A stretch of DNA of 64,000 bases from Mitsuaria chitosanitabida ATCC BAA-476 = NBRC 102408 (GCF_001598255.1 NZ_BCYP01000033.1:62001-126000); one strand, 5' to 3'; positions 42,508 to 52,150 are shown, counted from the stretch's first letter. Notes: generated by a model from the letters alone, not told the origin. Program-made: numbers and translations.

Positions 42508-43197
42508 TCAATCGAGGCCGACATCCAGGCCCCGCTCCTTCGCGAAGAGCCGCAGCGCGGGCAGCAGCGCGCCGATCTTCTCGGCCACGGCGTCGCGCAC
42601 CGTGTCCACCACGACCTGCGTCTGACGCTCGATCTCGATGTGCACCTGCGCGCCCACGCCCTTCTCGCCGAAGGTCGTCATGCGCAGGGTCTCGGGGATC
42701 AGCCAGACCTCGAACCAGCCCGAGCCGTCGGCCTCGCGGCCGGCCTCCGCCACGGTGAGGCTGGCGCCGTTCACCGCGATGTAGCCCTTGGCGAAGATGT
42801 AGCGCATCCACGGGGCCGGGACGGCGAAGCGGATCACGTGGTTGTTGGCCGGCTGGCGCAGCGAGGCGATGGTCGCCATGAAGTCGACATGGCCCGACAG
42901 CGGGTGGCCGCCGATCTCCGCGCCGTCCTTGGCCGCGCGCTCGACGTTGATGCGGCCGCCCTGCGCCAGGCCGCCCAGCGTGGTCAGGTTCAGACTCTGC
43001 TGCATGACGTCGAAGTCGGCCTGCGTGTCGCCCTGGAGCGCGGTGACCGTCAGGCACACGCCGTCGCAGGCGACGCTCGCGCCGATCTCCAGGTCCTGGC
43101 AGAAGCCCTCGGGGAAGTCCAGCGTGAAGCTGCGCAGCCCCTCCTTGTCGGTGATCCGCGCGACGCTGGCGATGCCTTGGACGATGCCGGTGAACAT
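42508..43197 (-). CDS. ribE: riboflavin synthase, alpha subunit family
   Basis: This enzyme dismutates two 6,7-dimethyl-8-ribityllumazine molecules to riboflavin. The 229-residue product has two lumazine-binding barrels: barrel 1 begins MFTGIVQGIASV and contains CDGVCLTVTAL; barrel 2 contains GGHPLSGHVDFMATI, AKGYIAVNGASLTVAEAG and a C-terminal tail. It is about 15-20 residues longer than E. coli RibC. It lies only 19 bp from the arsC/yffB-like gene on the same strand, so no FMN riboswitch fits between them. Confidence 0.9.
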   Translation of the reverse strand: MFTGIVQGIASVARITDKEGLRSFTLDFPEGFCQDLEIGASVACDGVCLTVTALQGDTQADFDVMQQSLNLTTLGGLAQGGRINVERAAKDGAEIGGHPLSGHVDFMATIASLRQPANNHVIRFAVPAPWMRYIFAKGYIAVNGASLTVAEAGREADGSGWFEVWLIPETLRMTTFGEKGVGAQVHIEIERQTQVVVDTVRDAVAEKIGALLPALRLFAKERGLDVGLD

Positions 43198-43216
43198 GAT
43201 GGGATCCTCCTGACGA

Positions 43217-43564
43217 TCAGACGTGCGACGCGAACAGCTCGGGCGAGAAGCCCAGCGACAGGCGGCCGTCCGCCCACTCCACCACCGGGCGCTTGATCAC
43301 GCTGGGCTGCTCGACCATCAGCGCCGCGGCGCTGGCGGCATCGGTGACGCCGGCCTTGGTCGCGTCGTCCAGCTTGCGCCAGGTCGTGCCGGCGCGGTTC
43401 AGGACCTTGTCCCAGCCCAGCTCGTTCATCCAGCCCGGCAGCTTGTCTGCGGGCACGCCCTGCTTCTTGTAATCGTGGAACTGGTAGGCGAGGCCTTGGT
43501 CGTCGAGCCAGGTGCGGGCGCGCTTGACGGTGTCGCAGTTGGGGATGCCGTAGACGGTGATCAT
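43217..43564 (-). CDS. ArsC/Spx family reductase (YffB-like)
   Basis: The 115-residue product is a thioredoxin-fold ArsC-family protein: [20 protein letters not shown] with a single cysteine (C10), then [39 protein letters not shown] and [20 protein letters not shown]. These features match the YffB subgroup, proposed to be glutathione-dependent thiol reductases, rather than true arsenate reductases with extra cysteines. The start is set by [10 protein letters not shown] and is divergent from aat by 51 bp. Confidence 0.88.
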   Translation of the reverse strand: MITVYGIPNCDTVKRARTWLDDQGLAYQFHDYKKQGVPADKLPGWMNELGWDKVLNRAGTTWRKLDDATKAGVTDAASAAALMVEQPSVIKRPVVEWADGRLSLGFSPELFASHV

Positions 43565-43615
43565 GGGAGTCGGGACAGAGTCGGGGACAGCGGGATGCGA
43601 AGGCGGCACGCTACC

Positions 43616-44377
43616 ATGAAGCGGATGATTCCCTGGCTCGACGACGACTCCCTGGACTTCCCGCCGACGCGGCGCGCGCTGGGCCCGCGCAGCGACGCGC
43701 CGGGCCTGCTGGCCGCCGGCGGCGATCTGCGCCCCGCCCGGCTGCGCGCGGCCTACGCCCACGGCATCTTTCCCTGGTACGGCGAGGGCCAGCCCATCCT
43801 CTGGTGGACCACCGACCCGCGCATGGTGCTGCGCACCGAGGACTTCAAGCTGTCGCGCTCGCTGCGCAAGACGATCGCGAAGTTCATGCGCACGCCCGGC
43901 TGCGAGATCCGCGTGGACGCCGCCACCGAGACCGTGCTGCGCGCCTGCGCCAGCACGCCGCGCGACGGCCAGGACGGCACCTGGATCGTCCCGGAGATGC
44001 AGCAGGCCTACCTGCAGCTCGCGCGCGAGGGGACCGTCCACAGCGTCGAGACCTGGATGGACGGCGAGCTCGCCGGCGGGCTGTACGGCGTCAACCTGGG
44101 CCGGATGTTCTTCGGCGAGTCCATGTTCATGCGCAGGACCGACGCCTCCAAGATCGCGCTGGCCGCGCTGATCTGCCTGTGCCGCGAGTTCGGCATCCCC
44201 TGGATCGACTGCCAGCAGCAGACCCGGCACCTGGCCTCGCTGGGCGCGGCACCTGTCACGCGGACCGCGTTCGAGGCCCATCTGGCCGCGCACACGGGCC
44301 TGCAGGCGCCGGGGGATTGGACCTATCATCCGCGCCTATGGGCCCACCTGGGCCTCACCGACGCCGCCCCACCGTGA
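43616..44377 (+). CDS. aat: leucyl/phenylalanyl-tRNA--protein transferase (Aat)
   Basis: Aat adds Leu or Phe to N-terminal Arg/Lys of proteins, marking them for ClpSAP degradation. Starts at 43616 (253 residues) or ATG 43625. Motifs: [80 protein letters not shown] and [16 protein letters not shown], all diagnostic for Aat. It overlaps the following bpt gene (GTGA), so the two N-end-rule enzymes are translationally linked. Confidence 0.95.
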   Translation: MKRMIPWLDDDSLDFPPTRRALGPRSDAPGLLAAGGDLRPARLRAAYAHGIFPWYGEGQPILWWTTDPRMVLRTEDFKLSRSLRKTIAKFMRTPGCEIRVDAATETVLRACASTPRDGQDGTWIVPEMQQAYLQLAREGTVHSVETWMDGELAGGLYGVNLGRMFFGESMFMRRTDASKIALAALICLCREFGIPWIDCQQQTRHLASLGAAPVTRTAFEAHLAAHTGLQAPGDWTYHPRLWAHLGLTDAAPP

Positions 44378-45108
44378 CGCACCCCAAGGAACTCCCGCTG
44401 GCCGAGCTGCAGTTCTATGCGACCGCGCCCTACCCCTGCAGCTACCTCACCGATCGCCAGGCGCGATCGCAGGTCGCCACGCCCAGCCACCTGATCCACG
44501 CCGACGCCTACTCGAGCCTGGTGGCGGCCGGCTTCCGGCGCAGCGGCATGTTCACTTACCGGCCCTACTGCGACGGATGCAAGGCCTGCGTGCCGATGCG
44601 CATCCCCGTGGCGGAGTTCCGTCCCAACCGCAGCCAGCGCCGCGCCTGGGCCCAGCACGCCGACCTGCAGGCCCGCGTCATGCGCCTGGGCTACAGCGAC
44701 GAGCATTACCAGCTCTACCTGCGCTATCAGGCCGGCCGGCATTCGGGCGGCGGCATGGACCACGACAGCGTCGACCAGTACACCCAGTTCCTGCTGCAGA
44801 GCCGCGTGAACTCGCGGCTGGTCGAGTTCCGCGACGCGGCCGGGGCGCTGAAGATGGTGTCCATCCTGGACATCCTGGGCGACGGGCTGTCGGCGGTCTA
44901 CACCTTCTACGAGCCCGAGGCCGGCGCCAGCTACGGCACCTACAACGTGCTGTGGCAACTGCGCCAGACGGAGGACCTGGGCCTGCCGCGCCTGTATCTG
45001 GGCTACTGGATCGCGCAGAGCGACAAGATGGCCTACAAGGCGCGCTTCCTGCCGCACGAGCTGCTCCGGGAGGGGCAGTGGGAACGCGTCGATCCCCGAC
45101 AGACTTGA
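44374..45108 (+). CDS. bpt: aspartate/glutamate leucyltransferase (Bpt)
   Basis: Bpt (ATE1-like) transfers Leu to N-terminal Asp/Glu. The preferred start is the GTG at 44374 overlapping the aat stop, giving 244 residues that begin [20 protein letters not shown], which matches other Bpt N-termini; an in-frame ATG at 44338 would add 12 non-conserved residues. Other motifs are [40 protein letters not shown] (zinc/active-site cysteines) and [20 protein letters not shown]. It forms an operon with aat. Confidence 0.94.
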   Translation: MTHPKELPLAELQFYATAPYPCSYLTDRQARSQVATPSHLIHADAYSSLVAAGFRRSGMFTYRPYCDGCKACVPMRIPVAEFRPNRSQRRAWAQHADLQARVMRLGYSDEHYQLYLRYQAGRHSGGGMDHDSVDQYTQFLLQSRVNSRLVEFRDAAGALKMVSILDILGDGLSAVYTFYEPEAGASYGTYNVLWQLRQTEDLGLPRLYLGYWIAQSDKMAYKARFLPHELLREGQWERVDPRQT

Positions 45109-45245
45109 GCTTTCGCAAGGCGCGCGCCGGCCGACGACGCCGCCTGTGAACCGCTTCACGGCGCATGGCGCGCGGACGCCGCGCGCCGCGGCGCGACACC
45201 CACACAGGGCGCTCCAACACTCGACATCTCGTCCGGGAGCGTCCC

Positions 45246-45599
45246 ATGAGCTTCTTCCGTGCCGCCGCGGCGGCCCCCCTGCTGATCACGCTGGCCGGCG
45301 GCGCCGCGGCCCAGGCCGGCGCCTCCGCCGCCCCTTCCGCGTCCCTGTCCGCGATGGACTCGACGATGCCGACGGGTCTCGGGGGCGTCCGCCACCGCCT
45401 CGCCTCGGCGCCCCGGCTGATGCTGCTGCCCGCCGCCGATCGCCTCGCGACGGATGCCTTCACCACCGCCCTTCTGCGCGGCGCGCAGGCGCGTCGCCCG
45501 GAGTTCCCGCTCGCGCTGACCACCCAGATCGGCGCCACGCGTCTGGCGGTGTCGCCGGGCGGCAAGGGGCTGCGGGTCCGCCTCACCCGCGCGTTCTGA
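45246..45599 (+). CDS. small secreted protein of unknown function
   Basis: The ATG at 45246 follows a CGGGAGCG ribosome binding site; 117 residues. A probable signal peptide (MSFFRAAAAAPLLITLAGGA, then AAQAG) leads to an Ala/Leu/Arg-rich body without a recognised domain. Coding bias resembles neighbours. It lies 137 bp after bpt and may be monocistronic, followed by a long hairpin. It is a weak call and could be non-coding. Confidence 0.4.
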   Translation: MSFFRAAAAAPLLITLAGGAAAQAGASAAPSASLSAMDSTMPTGLGGVRHRLASAPRLMLLPAADRLATDAFTTALLRGAQARRPEFPLALTTQIGATRLAVSPGGKGLRVRLTRAF

Positions 45600-45645
45600 T
45601 GCCCCTCGCGGACGCGCGCCCGCGGGCAAACATTGGTCCCACATT

Positions 45646-45685
45646 GGTTTTCTCTGACAAAGCACCCGGTGCTTCAGAGAAAACC
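45646..45685. repeat. 40-nt hairpin upstream of the chitinases
   Basis: Outer arms GGTTTTCTCTG and CAGAGAAAACC (11 bp, perfect) enclose inner arms AAGCAC/GTGCTT with a CCG loop. It could terminate the preceding gene (45246-45599), although the downstream sequence is not a clear T-run, or be a protein-binding site. Confidence 0.6.
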
Positions 45686-45781
45686 TCATTTGCGCCTCAA
45701 CTGACGCCATTTGACGGTTACAGCGACATCATTACGGGGAGTTACTTGATGTCCGAGGGTTAACCTGAATGAACTGGACTC

Positions 45782-45808
45782 TAGTGGTATCTACATTGCA
45801 TACCACTA
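45782..45808. promoter_or_regulatory. inverted repeat, candidate operator for the chitinase genes
   Basis: Arms TAGTGGTAT (45782-45790) and ATACCACTA (45800-45808) form a perfect 9-bp inverted repeat separated by 9 bp. Half-sites containing AGTGGT resemble those bound by GntR-type GlcNAc-responsive regulators (DasR/NagR), but the spacing differs, so the link is only suggestive. It lies 443 bp upstream of the first chitinase start. Confidence 0.45.
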
Positions 45809-46250
45809 TGAGATCACTCGCGGTACCGATCTCCTAGCCGCAGCGGGCGACCGCCGGAACCCCGGCGCACACACGACCCGCGGACAGCACGTCGATCGCG
45901 AGGAATGACTTCCATGCCTGCACGCGCCTTCTCCCGGACCGCCCGCCGCGCCCTGCGCGCGCCCTGCCGTCTCGCGCCGATCCCGGCCCCATCGCTCCCG
46001 GCCGCGCCCACCCACCCCGACAGGTCCCCCGTCCCCGAATGGCCGGCGTGATGTCTCCGCGTCCGGCCGCGTTGGCCGGCTGACGTCCGTCCGGCCACCG
46101 GCCGGACAGCGTCACCGGCGCCTTTTCTTCCCCTCGAGCCCTGCCCCGCCGCGCTGCCTCCGCAGCCGCGGCGTGGCATCGCTCAGCCCTGCGGTCCGCC
46201 GCGCGGCCCCCTCGTCCCACAAGAGCCACAACACATCAAGGAGATCCCCC

Positions 46251-48884
46251 ATGAGAGTCCGCCCCCACGCGCACCCCGCCTGGCCCCTGTTGCTGCCGCT
46301 GGTCGTGCCGCTCGCGCTGGCCCTGGCCTGCGGTTCGGCCACCGCCTACGACTGCAGCGGCGTGTCCGACTGGAACGCCGCGACCGCCTACGGCGGCGCG
46401 TCCGTCGTGAAGCAGAACGGCACCGCCTATCAGGCCAAGTGGTGGACCCAGAACAATGCGCCGGCGACCAACTCCGGGCAGTGGGACGTGTGGAAGGTGC
46501 TCGGCGCCTGCGACACGGGCGGTGGCGGCGGGACGAATCAGGCGCCGACGGTGTCGCTGAGCGCGCCGTCGGCGGGCACCAGCCCGACGGCGGGTGACGT
46601 GGTCACGCTGTCGGCCAACGCGGCGGACAGCGACGGCACGGTCGCCAAGGTCGGCTTCTACGTGAACGGGGCGCTGGTCGCCGAGGACACGACCGCGCCC
46701 TTCAGCGTGAGCTGGACGGCCACTGCCGGCGTGGCCGACATCACCGCCCGCGCCACCGACGACAAGGGCGCCACCACCACCAGCGCCGCGGTGCGCATCA
46801 CCGTGCAGGGCCAGGTCACCGGCGACGAGCGCTGCCGGCCCGAGGGCCTGCTCACCACGGCCGGCACCGCGCCCGCCTACTGCAAGGTCTACGACGACCA
46901 GGGCCGCGAGAAGATGGGCGCCGACAAGCCGCGCCGCATCATCGGCTACTTCACCAGCTGGCGCACCGGCAAGACCGGCCAGCCGGCCTTCCTCGCGCAT
47001 CAGATCCCGTGGTCGCAGGTGACCCACATCAACTACGCGTTCGCGCATGTGGATGCGGCCAACAAGCTCTCGGTCGGCGACACCGCCGATGCCGCCAATC
47101 CCGCCACCGGCCTGACCTGGCCCGGCGTGGCCGGCGCGGAGATGGATCCGGCCTATGCCTACAAGGGCCACTTCAACCTGCTGAACAAGCTCAAGAAGCA
47201 GTACCCCAACGTGAAGACGCTGGTGTCCGTCGGCGGCTGGGCCGAGACGGGCGGCTTCTACACGATGACGACCAACGCGGACGGGTCGACCAACACCGCC
47301 GGCATCAACGCCTTCGCCGATTCGGCCGTGGTCTTCCTGCGCCAGTACGGCTTCGACGGCGTCGACATCGACTACGAGTACCCCACCAGCATGAAGGACG
47401 CCGGCAATCCGGTGGACTTCGCCATCAGCAACGCGCGCCGGGCCGCGCTGATGAAGAACTACGTGGTGCTGATGCGCACGCTGCGCGCCAAGCTCGACGC
47501 GGCCAGCCAGGCCGACCAGCGCCACTACCTGCTCACGATCGCGGCGCCCTCCTCCGGCTATCTGCTGCGCGGGATGGAGGCCTTCCAGGTCACGCAATAC
47601 CTGGACTACGTGAACATCATGAGCTACGACCTTCACGGCGCCTGGAACCAGTTCGTCGGGCCGAACGCGGCGCTCTTCGACGACGGGAAGGACGCGGAGC
47701 TCACGGCCTGGAACTACTACTCCAGCAGCCAGTACGCCCGCATCGGCTACCTCAACACCGACTGGGCCTACCACTACTTCCGCGGCGCGATGCCGGCGGG
47801 CCGCATCAACATCGGCGTGCCCTACTACACCCGCGGCTGGCAGGGCGTGACGGGCGGCACCAACGGCCTGTGGGGCCAGGCCGCGCTGCCCGACCAGAGC
47901 AAGTGCCCGCCCGGAACCGGCGGCGGCACGGTGCAGAAGTGCGGCGCCGGCGCGGTCGGCATCGACAACCTGTGGCATGACCTGGACGTGGCCAGCAAGG
48001 AAGTGCCGGCCGGCTCCAACCCGCTGTGGCACACGATGAACCTGGCCTCGGGACGCCCGGGCAGCTACCTGGCCGCCTACGGCCTGAACCCGGCGACGAA
48101 TCCGGCCGACCAGCTCACCGGCACCTACGTCCGCAACTATGACGCGACGCTGGTCGCGCCCTGGCTGTGGAACGCGCAGAAGAAGGTCTTCCTGAGCATC
48201 GAGGACGAGCAGTCCCTGGGCGTGAAGGCGCAGTACGTCGCGGACCGCGGCATCGGCGGCGTCATGTTCTGGGAGTTCGCGGGCGACTATGCCTTCGACA
48301 CCGCGCGCAACGAGTACTTCATCGGCAACACGCTGACCGCCCTGCTCTACAACAAGCTCAAGACCGCGCCGGCCTACGGCAATCGCCTCACGTCCGCGAC
48401 GCTGCCGGCGGAGACCCTGGACATCGGCTTCGCGCTGGCCGGCTTCGCGCTGGGCGACAGCAACTACCCGATCACGCCCAAGCTCACGCTGACCAACAAC
48501 AGCACGCAGACGCTGCCGGGCGGCGCCGAGTTCCAGTTCGACGTCCCGACCGCGATCCCCTCGACGGTGACGGACCAGAGCGGCTTCGGGCTGACGGTGA
48601 TCAGCAACGGCTCGAACCCGTCCGGCAACAACGTCGGCGGCCTGAAGAGCGACTTCCACCGCGCCAGCTTCAAGCTGCCCAGCTGGCAAAGCCTGGCCCC
48701 CGGCGCGAGCGTCACGCTGACCATCAACTACTACCTGCCCATGCCCATGCCCAGCAACTGGACCGTGACCTTCAACGGTCGCAGCTACGCGCTGGCGCAG
48801 GAAGCGCGCCGCGGCGGCGTGCCGGCCGCGGCGGCGGCCAAGGCCTCGACGGCCAAGGCGGCCACCACGGCCGTGCGCAAGTGA
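46251..48884 (+). CDS. secreted GH18 chitinase with CBM5/12, Ig-like and C-terminal ChiC domains
   Basis: This endo/exo-acting chitinase would cleave beta-1,4-GlcNAc chains outside the cell. The ATG at 46251 follows AAGGAG; 877 residues. Order: signal peptide (1-33), CBM5/12 chitin-binding module (about 34-88, YDCSGVSDWNAATAYGG ... YQAKWWTQNNAP ... WDVWKVLGAC), Gly linker, bacterial Ig/PKD-like domain (about 97-185), GH18 barrel (about 215-690) with KTLVSVGGWAE and catalytic motif DGVDIDYE (general acid E376), MSYDLHGAWN and GVMFWEFAGDY, then a ChiC-type C-terminal domain (about 705-850). The second chitinase starts 46 bp later. Confidence 0.95.
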   Translation: MRVRPHAHPAWPLLLPLVVPLALALACGSATAYDCSGVSDWNAATAYGGASVVKQNGTAYQAKWWTQNNAPATNSGQWDVWKVLGACDTGGGGGTNQAPTVSLSAPSAGTSPTAGDVVTLSANAADSDGTVAKVGFYVNGALVAEDTTAPFSVSWTATAGVADITARATDDKGATTTSAAVRITVQGQVTGDERCRPEGLLTTAGTAPAYCKVYDDQGREKMGADKPRRIIGYFTSWRTGKTGQPAFLAHQIPWSQVTHINYAFAHVDAANKLSVGDTADAANPATGLTWPGVAGAEMDPAYAYKGHFNLLNKLKKQYPNVKTLVSVGGWAETGGFYTMTTNADGSTNTAGINAFADSAVVFLRQYGFDGVDIDYEYPTSMKDAGNPVDFAISNARRAALMKNYVVLMRTLRAKLDAASQADQRHYLLTIAAPSSGYLLRGMEAFQVTQYLDYVNIMSYDLHGAWNQFVGPNAALFDDGKDAELTAWNYYSSSQYARIGYLNTDWAYHYFRGAMPAGRINIGVPYYTRGWQGVTGGTNGLWGQAALPDQSKCPPGTGGGTVQKCGAGAVGIDNLWHDLDVASKEVPAGSNPLWHTMNLASGRPGSYLAAYGLNPATNPADQLTGTYVRNYDATLVAPWLWNAQKKVFLSIEDEQSLGVKAQYVADRGIGGVMFWEFAGDYAFDTARNEYFIGNTLTALLYNKLKTAPAYGNRLTSATLPAETLDIGFALAGFALGDSNYPITPKLTLTNNSTQTLPGGAEFQFDVPTAIPSTVTDQSGFGLTVISNGSNPSGNNVGGLKSDFHRASFKLPSWQSLAPGASVTLTINYYLPMPMPSNWTVTFNGRSYALAQEARRGGVPAAAAAKASTAKAATTAVRK

Positions 48885-48930
48885 TCCCGAAGACCTCCCA
48901 CCCACCAACCCCGACAACCAGGAGCTCGAC

Positions 48931-50970
48931 ATGACGAACCGATTGGCTCGCCTGCGCTGGATCGCGCTGGCCGCCGCGATGACGGCCGGCAGCGCCCACG
49001 CCTACGACTGCAGCGCCGTCCCCGAATGGAGCGCGTCGGCGGTCTACACCGCCAACATGCTCGCCAAGCAGAACAACACCGCGTACCAGGCCAAGTGGTG
49101 GACGCAGAACAACTCGCCCGCGACCAACGCGGGCCAGTGGGATGTGTGGAAGTCGCTGGGCGCCTGCGACACCGGCGGCGGCAACGACACCACGCCGCCC
49201 ACCGTGCCGAGCGGCCTGACCGCCAGCGGCGCCACCACGACCAGCATCACGCTGAGCTGGGCGGCGTCGACCGACGCGGGCAGCGGCGTCGCCAACTACG
49301 AGCTGCTGCGCGGCGGCGCCTTGATCGCCTCGCCGACCGCGACGACCTACACCGACGGCGGCCTGAGCGCGGCCACCTCGTACAGCTACCAGGTGCGCGC
49401 GAAGGACAAGGCCGGCAACGTCTCGGCGCTGAGCGCCGCGCTGCTGACCAGCACCGCCAACGGCAACTGCGCCTCGGCCCCCGCCACCCCGGCCGGGCTG
49501 AGCGCGCCGTCCAAGTCCTCGACCGGCGTCAGCCTGAGCTGGAGCGCCGTCGCCGCGGGCCCGAACTGCACGGTGCAGTACCGCGTCAACCAGGGCACGA
49601 CGCAGGTCTCGCAGGGCGCGGCCACCACGGCCAGCGTCGGCGGCCTGACGCCGGACACCAGCTACACCTTCACGGTGAGCGCCTTCAACCAGGCGGGCAG
49701 CTCGCAGCCCTCCGCGCCGCTCACGGTCAAGACCGACCCGCAGGGCACGGGCGGCGACAAGGTGGTGCTGGGCTACTTCGCGCAGTGGGGCATCTACGGC
49801 CGCAACTACCACGTGAAGAACATCGACACCAGCGGCTCGGCGGCCCAGCTCACGCACATCAACTACGCCTTCGGCAACGTGCGCAACAACCGCTGCGAAG
49901 TGGGCAAGGTGATCCCGAGCAACGAGAGCACCGGGGAAGGCGGCGACGCCTTCGCCGACTACAGCAAGGCCTACGGCGCGGACCTGAGCGTCGACGGCAA
50001 GGCCGACACCTGGGACCAGCCGCTGCGCGGCAGCTGGAACCAGCTCAAGAAGCTCAAGGCCAAGTACCCGAAGCTGAAGGTGCTGATCTCGCTGGGCGGC
50101 TGGACCTGGTCGCGCGGCTTCTCCAGCGCGGCGCGTCCGGAGAACCGGGTGGCCTTCGTGCAGAGCTGCGTGGACGCCTACATCAAGGGCAACCTGCCGG
50201 TGTCCGACGGCGCGGGCGGCACGGCCGCGGCGGCCGGCGTGTTCGACGGCATCGATCTGGACTGGGAGTACCCCAACGCCTGCGGCCTGGCCTGCGGCCA
50301 GCCGGAGGACCGGGCCAACTTCACCGCGCTGCTGGCGGAGTTCCGCAAGCAGCTGGACGCGGTGCGGCCGGGCCTGCTGCTGTCGATCGCGTCGGGCGCG
50401 GGGGTCGACAAGATCCGCCAGTACGACCCGGACCAGGTGCACCCCTACCTGGACTTCATCAACGTCATGACCTACGACTTCCACGGCGGCTGGGACACCA
50501 TCACCGGTTTCCACTCCGCCCTGTACCCGCCGGCGAACGACCCGTCCACCGGCGACGTGAAGAAGTACAACACCAACGACGCGATGCAGGCCTTCCTGGA
50601 CAAGGGCGTGCCGGCCAAGAAGCTCAACGTGGGCATCGGCTTCTACGGCCGCGGCTGGACCAACGTCCCGAACGTCAACAACGGGCTGTACCAGACCGGC
50701 ACGCCGGCCCCGGGCACCTACGAGGCGGGCAACGAGGACTACAAGGTCCTGAAGAACCTGCAGGGCTACACCAGCCGCGTGGACGACGTGAGCAAGGCCC
50801 AGTGGATCTTCAACGGCACGACCTTCTGGAGCTTCGACACGCCGGCGACCATCGCCGTCAAGATGGCCTACGTGAAGTCCAAGGGCTTCGGCGGCGCCTT
50901 CTTCTGGGAGTTCTCCGGCGACGATCCGCAAGGCTCCCTGGCCAAGGCGGTCGGGACCGGACTGAAGTGA
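48931..50970 (+). CDS. secreted GH18 chitinase with CBM5/12 and two fibronectin type III domains
   Basis: The ATG at 48931 follows an AGGAGC ribosome binding site; 679 residues. Order: signal peptide (1-24), CBM5/12 (about 25-80, closely like that of the upstream chitinase), fibronectin III domain 1 (about 88-172, VPSGLTASGATTTSITLSWA), fibronectin III domain 2 (about 182-268, TPAGLSAPSKSSTGVSLSWS), and a GH18 barrel (about 275-679) with KVLISLGGWTWS, catalytic motif DGIDLDWE (general acid E446), NVMTYDFHGGWD and GAFFWEFSGDD. It likely forms one transcription unit with the preceding chitinase. The GH18 part is of the Streptomyces ChiC / Bacillus ChiD-like bacterial type. Confidence 0.95.
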   Translation: MTNRLARLRWIALAAAMTAGSAHAYDCSAVPEWSASAVYTANMLAKQNNTAYQAKWWTQNNSPATNAGQWDVWKSLGACDTGGGNDTTPPTVPSGLTASGATTTSITLSWAASTDAGSGVANYELLRGGALIASPTATTYTDGGLSAATSYSYQVRAKDKAGNVSALSAALLTSTANGNCASAPATPAGLSAPSKSSTGVSLSWSAVAAGPNCTVQYRVNQGTTQVSQGAATTASVGGLTPDTSYTFTVSAFNQAGSSQPSAPLTVKTDPQGTGGDKVVLGYFAQWGIYGRNYHVKNIDTSGSAAQLTHINYAFGNVRNNRCEVGKVIPSNESTGEGGDAFADYSKAYGADLSVDGKADTWDQPLRGSWNQLKKLKAKYPKLKVLISLGGWTWSRGFSSAARPENRVAFVQSCVDAYIKGNLPVSDGAGGTAAAAGVFDGIDLDWEYPNACGLACGQPEDRANFTALLAEFRKQLDAVRPGLLLSIASGAGVDKIRQYDPDQVHPYLDFINVMTYDFHGGWDTITGFHSALYPPANDPSTGDVKKYNTNDAMQAFLDKGVPAKKLNVGIGFYGRGWTNVPNVNNGLYQTGTPAPGTYEAGNEDYKVLKNLQGYTSRVDDVSKAQWIFNGTTFWSFDTPATIAVKMAYVKSKGFGGAFFWEFSGDDPQGSLAKAVGTGLK

Positions 50971-51110
50971 GGCAACGTCTCGCGCGTTGAGCGCGTTGAG
51001 CGCGAGGTCGTGAGGCGGGGCCGTCGATCGGTCCGGCCCTCACGGCCTGGCGTCCTGGCGACCTCGTCAGCCCAAGGCCTCGCGCCCGGTGATCCGGCGC
51101 GAGGCCTTTC

Positions 51111-51674
51111 TCATGCCGACGCGGCGGTCAGCGCCCAGCGTCCGAGATCGACATGGCGCGACTGGCCTTGCAGGCTGTCGATGAGGTGGAAGTCGGCCGC
51201 GTCCCAGCCGGGAACGATGAACGGCTTCGGCTCGATCGGCGTGTTGTCGTAGAAGAGCGTGAGGTGCGGCGTGAATTGCGGATCGGTCCGCAGGCCCGCG
51301 GCGCGCAGGCACTCGCCGAGCGCGGCCCGCAGGGCGCGGACCTCGTCGAGACAGCGTCCACCGCTGAGCACCAGCGGCAGGTTGCGCGGCTTGCGGCGGA
51401 AGCTGAGCAGCTCGTCGAAATCGAGGCGCAGCGGCGCATGCCGCAGCGTGTCCGCGGCGCCTTCCGCGAGTCGGCGGACCTCGGCCATGGTGTCGGCCTC
51501 GTCGTTCTGATCGTCGTACCAACCGAGGTGGTGCAGCGTCACATGCAGGCGTTCCGCCCGGCTCGGGCGCACGCGCAGGCCGAAGCGATGGGCGATCTCG
51601 TCGGACACGCCGCTCAGGCGCATCGCCGTCGCCGGGTCGGGCCGCAGACAGAAGAACAGGGCGTGAACGGTCAC
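51111..51674 (-). CDS. thpR: 2'-5' RNA ligase / cyclic phosphodiesterase family protein (ThpR-like)
   Basis: ThpR proteins act on 2',3'-cyclic phosphate RNA ends. The start is probably a GTG at 51674; 187 residues. The two HxTx catalytic motifs are present: HVTLHHLG near residue 44 and HLTLFYD near residue 137. It is monocistronic, converging with the second chitinase. The cellular substrate is unknown. Confidence 0.85.
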   Translation of the reverse strand: MTVHALFFCLRPDPATAMRLSGVSDEIAHRFGLRVRPSRAERLHVTLHHLGWYDDQNDEADTMAEVRRLAEGAADTLRHAPLRLDFDELLSFRRKPRNLPLVLSGGRCLDEVRALRAALGECLRAAGLRTDPQFTPHLTLFYDNTPIEPKPFIVPGWDAADFHLIDSLQGQSRHVDLGRWALTAASA

Positions 51675-51745
51675 GGGCGCGCTCCGAGTTCCGGTTCAGC
51701 GTTCAGCGCTCAGCATGGCATGTCGCGTGCGCCGTGATCAGTGGC

Positions 51746-51964
51746 TCATTCGGCTTCCGAGGCGCGGCGCTCGCCCTGCTTCATCAGGTCCTCGACCTGC
51801 TTGCCGACCGCCTCGGGCCGCGGCAACGCGCCGTCGGTCGACGCGCCCGAGCCCGCGGCGGACGCGGCCGCGGGGGGCTTGATCGCCTGCATCTGATGCT
51901 TGGCGCTGAACATCACGATGGCCAGCACGATCACGAGTCCGAGGATGGAAAGGGCGCTGCGCAT
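51746..51964 (-). CDS. small single-pass membrane protein
   Basis: The ATG at 51964 gives 72 residues: one N-terminal transmembrane helix (ALSILGLVIVLAIVMFSAKH) and an Ala/Ser-rich, then charged tail (VGKQVEDLMKQGERRASEAE). No family is recognised, but the hydropathy and codon pattern support a real gene. It lies 71 bp upstream of thpR on the same strand. Confidence 0.6.
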   Translation of the reverse strand: MRSALSILGLVIVLAIVMFSAKHQMQAIKPPAAASAAGSGASTDGALPRPEAVGKQVEDLMKQGERRASEAE

Positions 51965-52150
51965 GAGGGGCTCCGGATGACGAATCGAATGGCACGGAGG
52001 ATAACGGCCGCGCCGCGGACAGGGCGACTCAAGCAAGGAGTCGCGCCGGTCAAAACGTGGCAGGACACCGGTGAATCGCACTCGTGTGCGTCGTGGTCAG
52101 GAAGGAACGGCGAGCGAAGAATCAGGGCTTCATCACAGACGGAGGCCCTC

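Larger units (their letters stand above)
45600..46250. other. control region upstream of the chitinase genes
   Basis: A 651-bp non-coding gap. The left part (45630-45830) is markedly more AT-rich than the flanking genes and carries a direct repeat of ACATTGGT (45630 and 45641, period 11), a 40-nt hairpin (45646-45685) and a 9-bp-arm inverted repeat (45782-45808). The right part (45840-46237) is GC-rich with no convincing gene. An AAGGAG ribosome binding site at 46238-46243 serves the first chitinase. Confidence 0.55.

Noticed and set aside
43198-43216. FMN riboswitch expected before a riboflavin gene
   Set aside because: Only 19 bp separate ribE from the upstream gene, too short for an RFN element, and none is visible further upstream.
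45806-46229. minus-strand reading frames upstream of the first chitinase
   Set aside because: They overlap each other in different phases, have Arg/Gly-rich composition and no start context; treated as non-coding.
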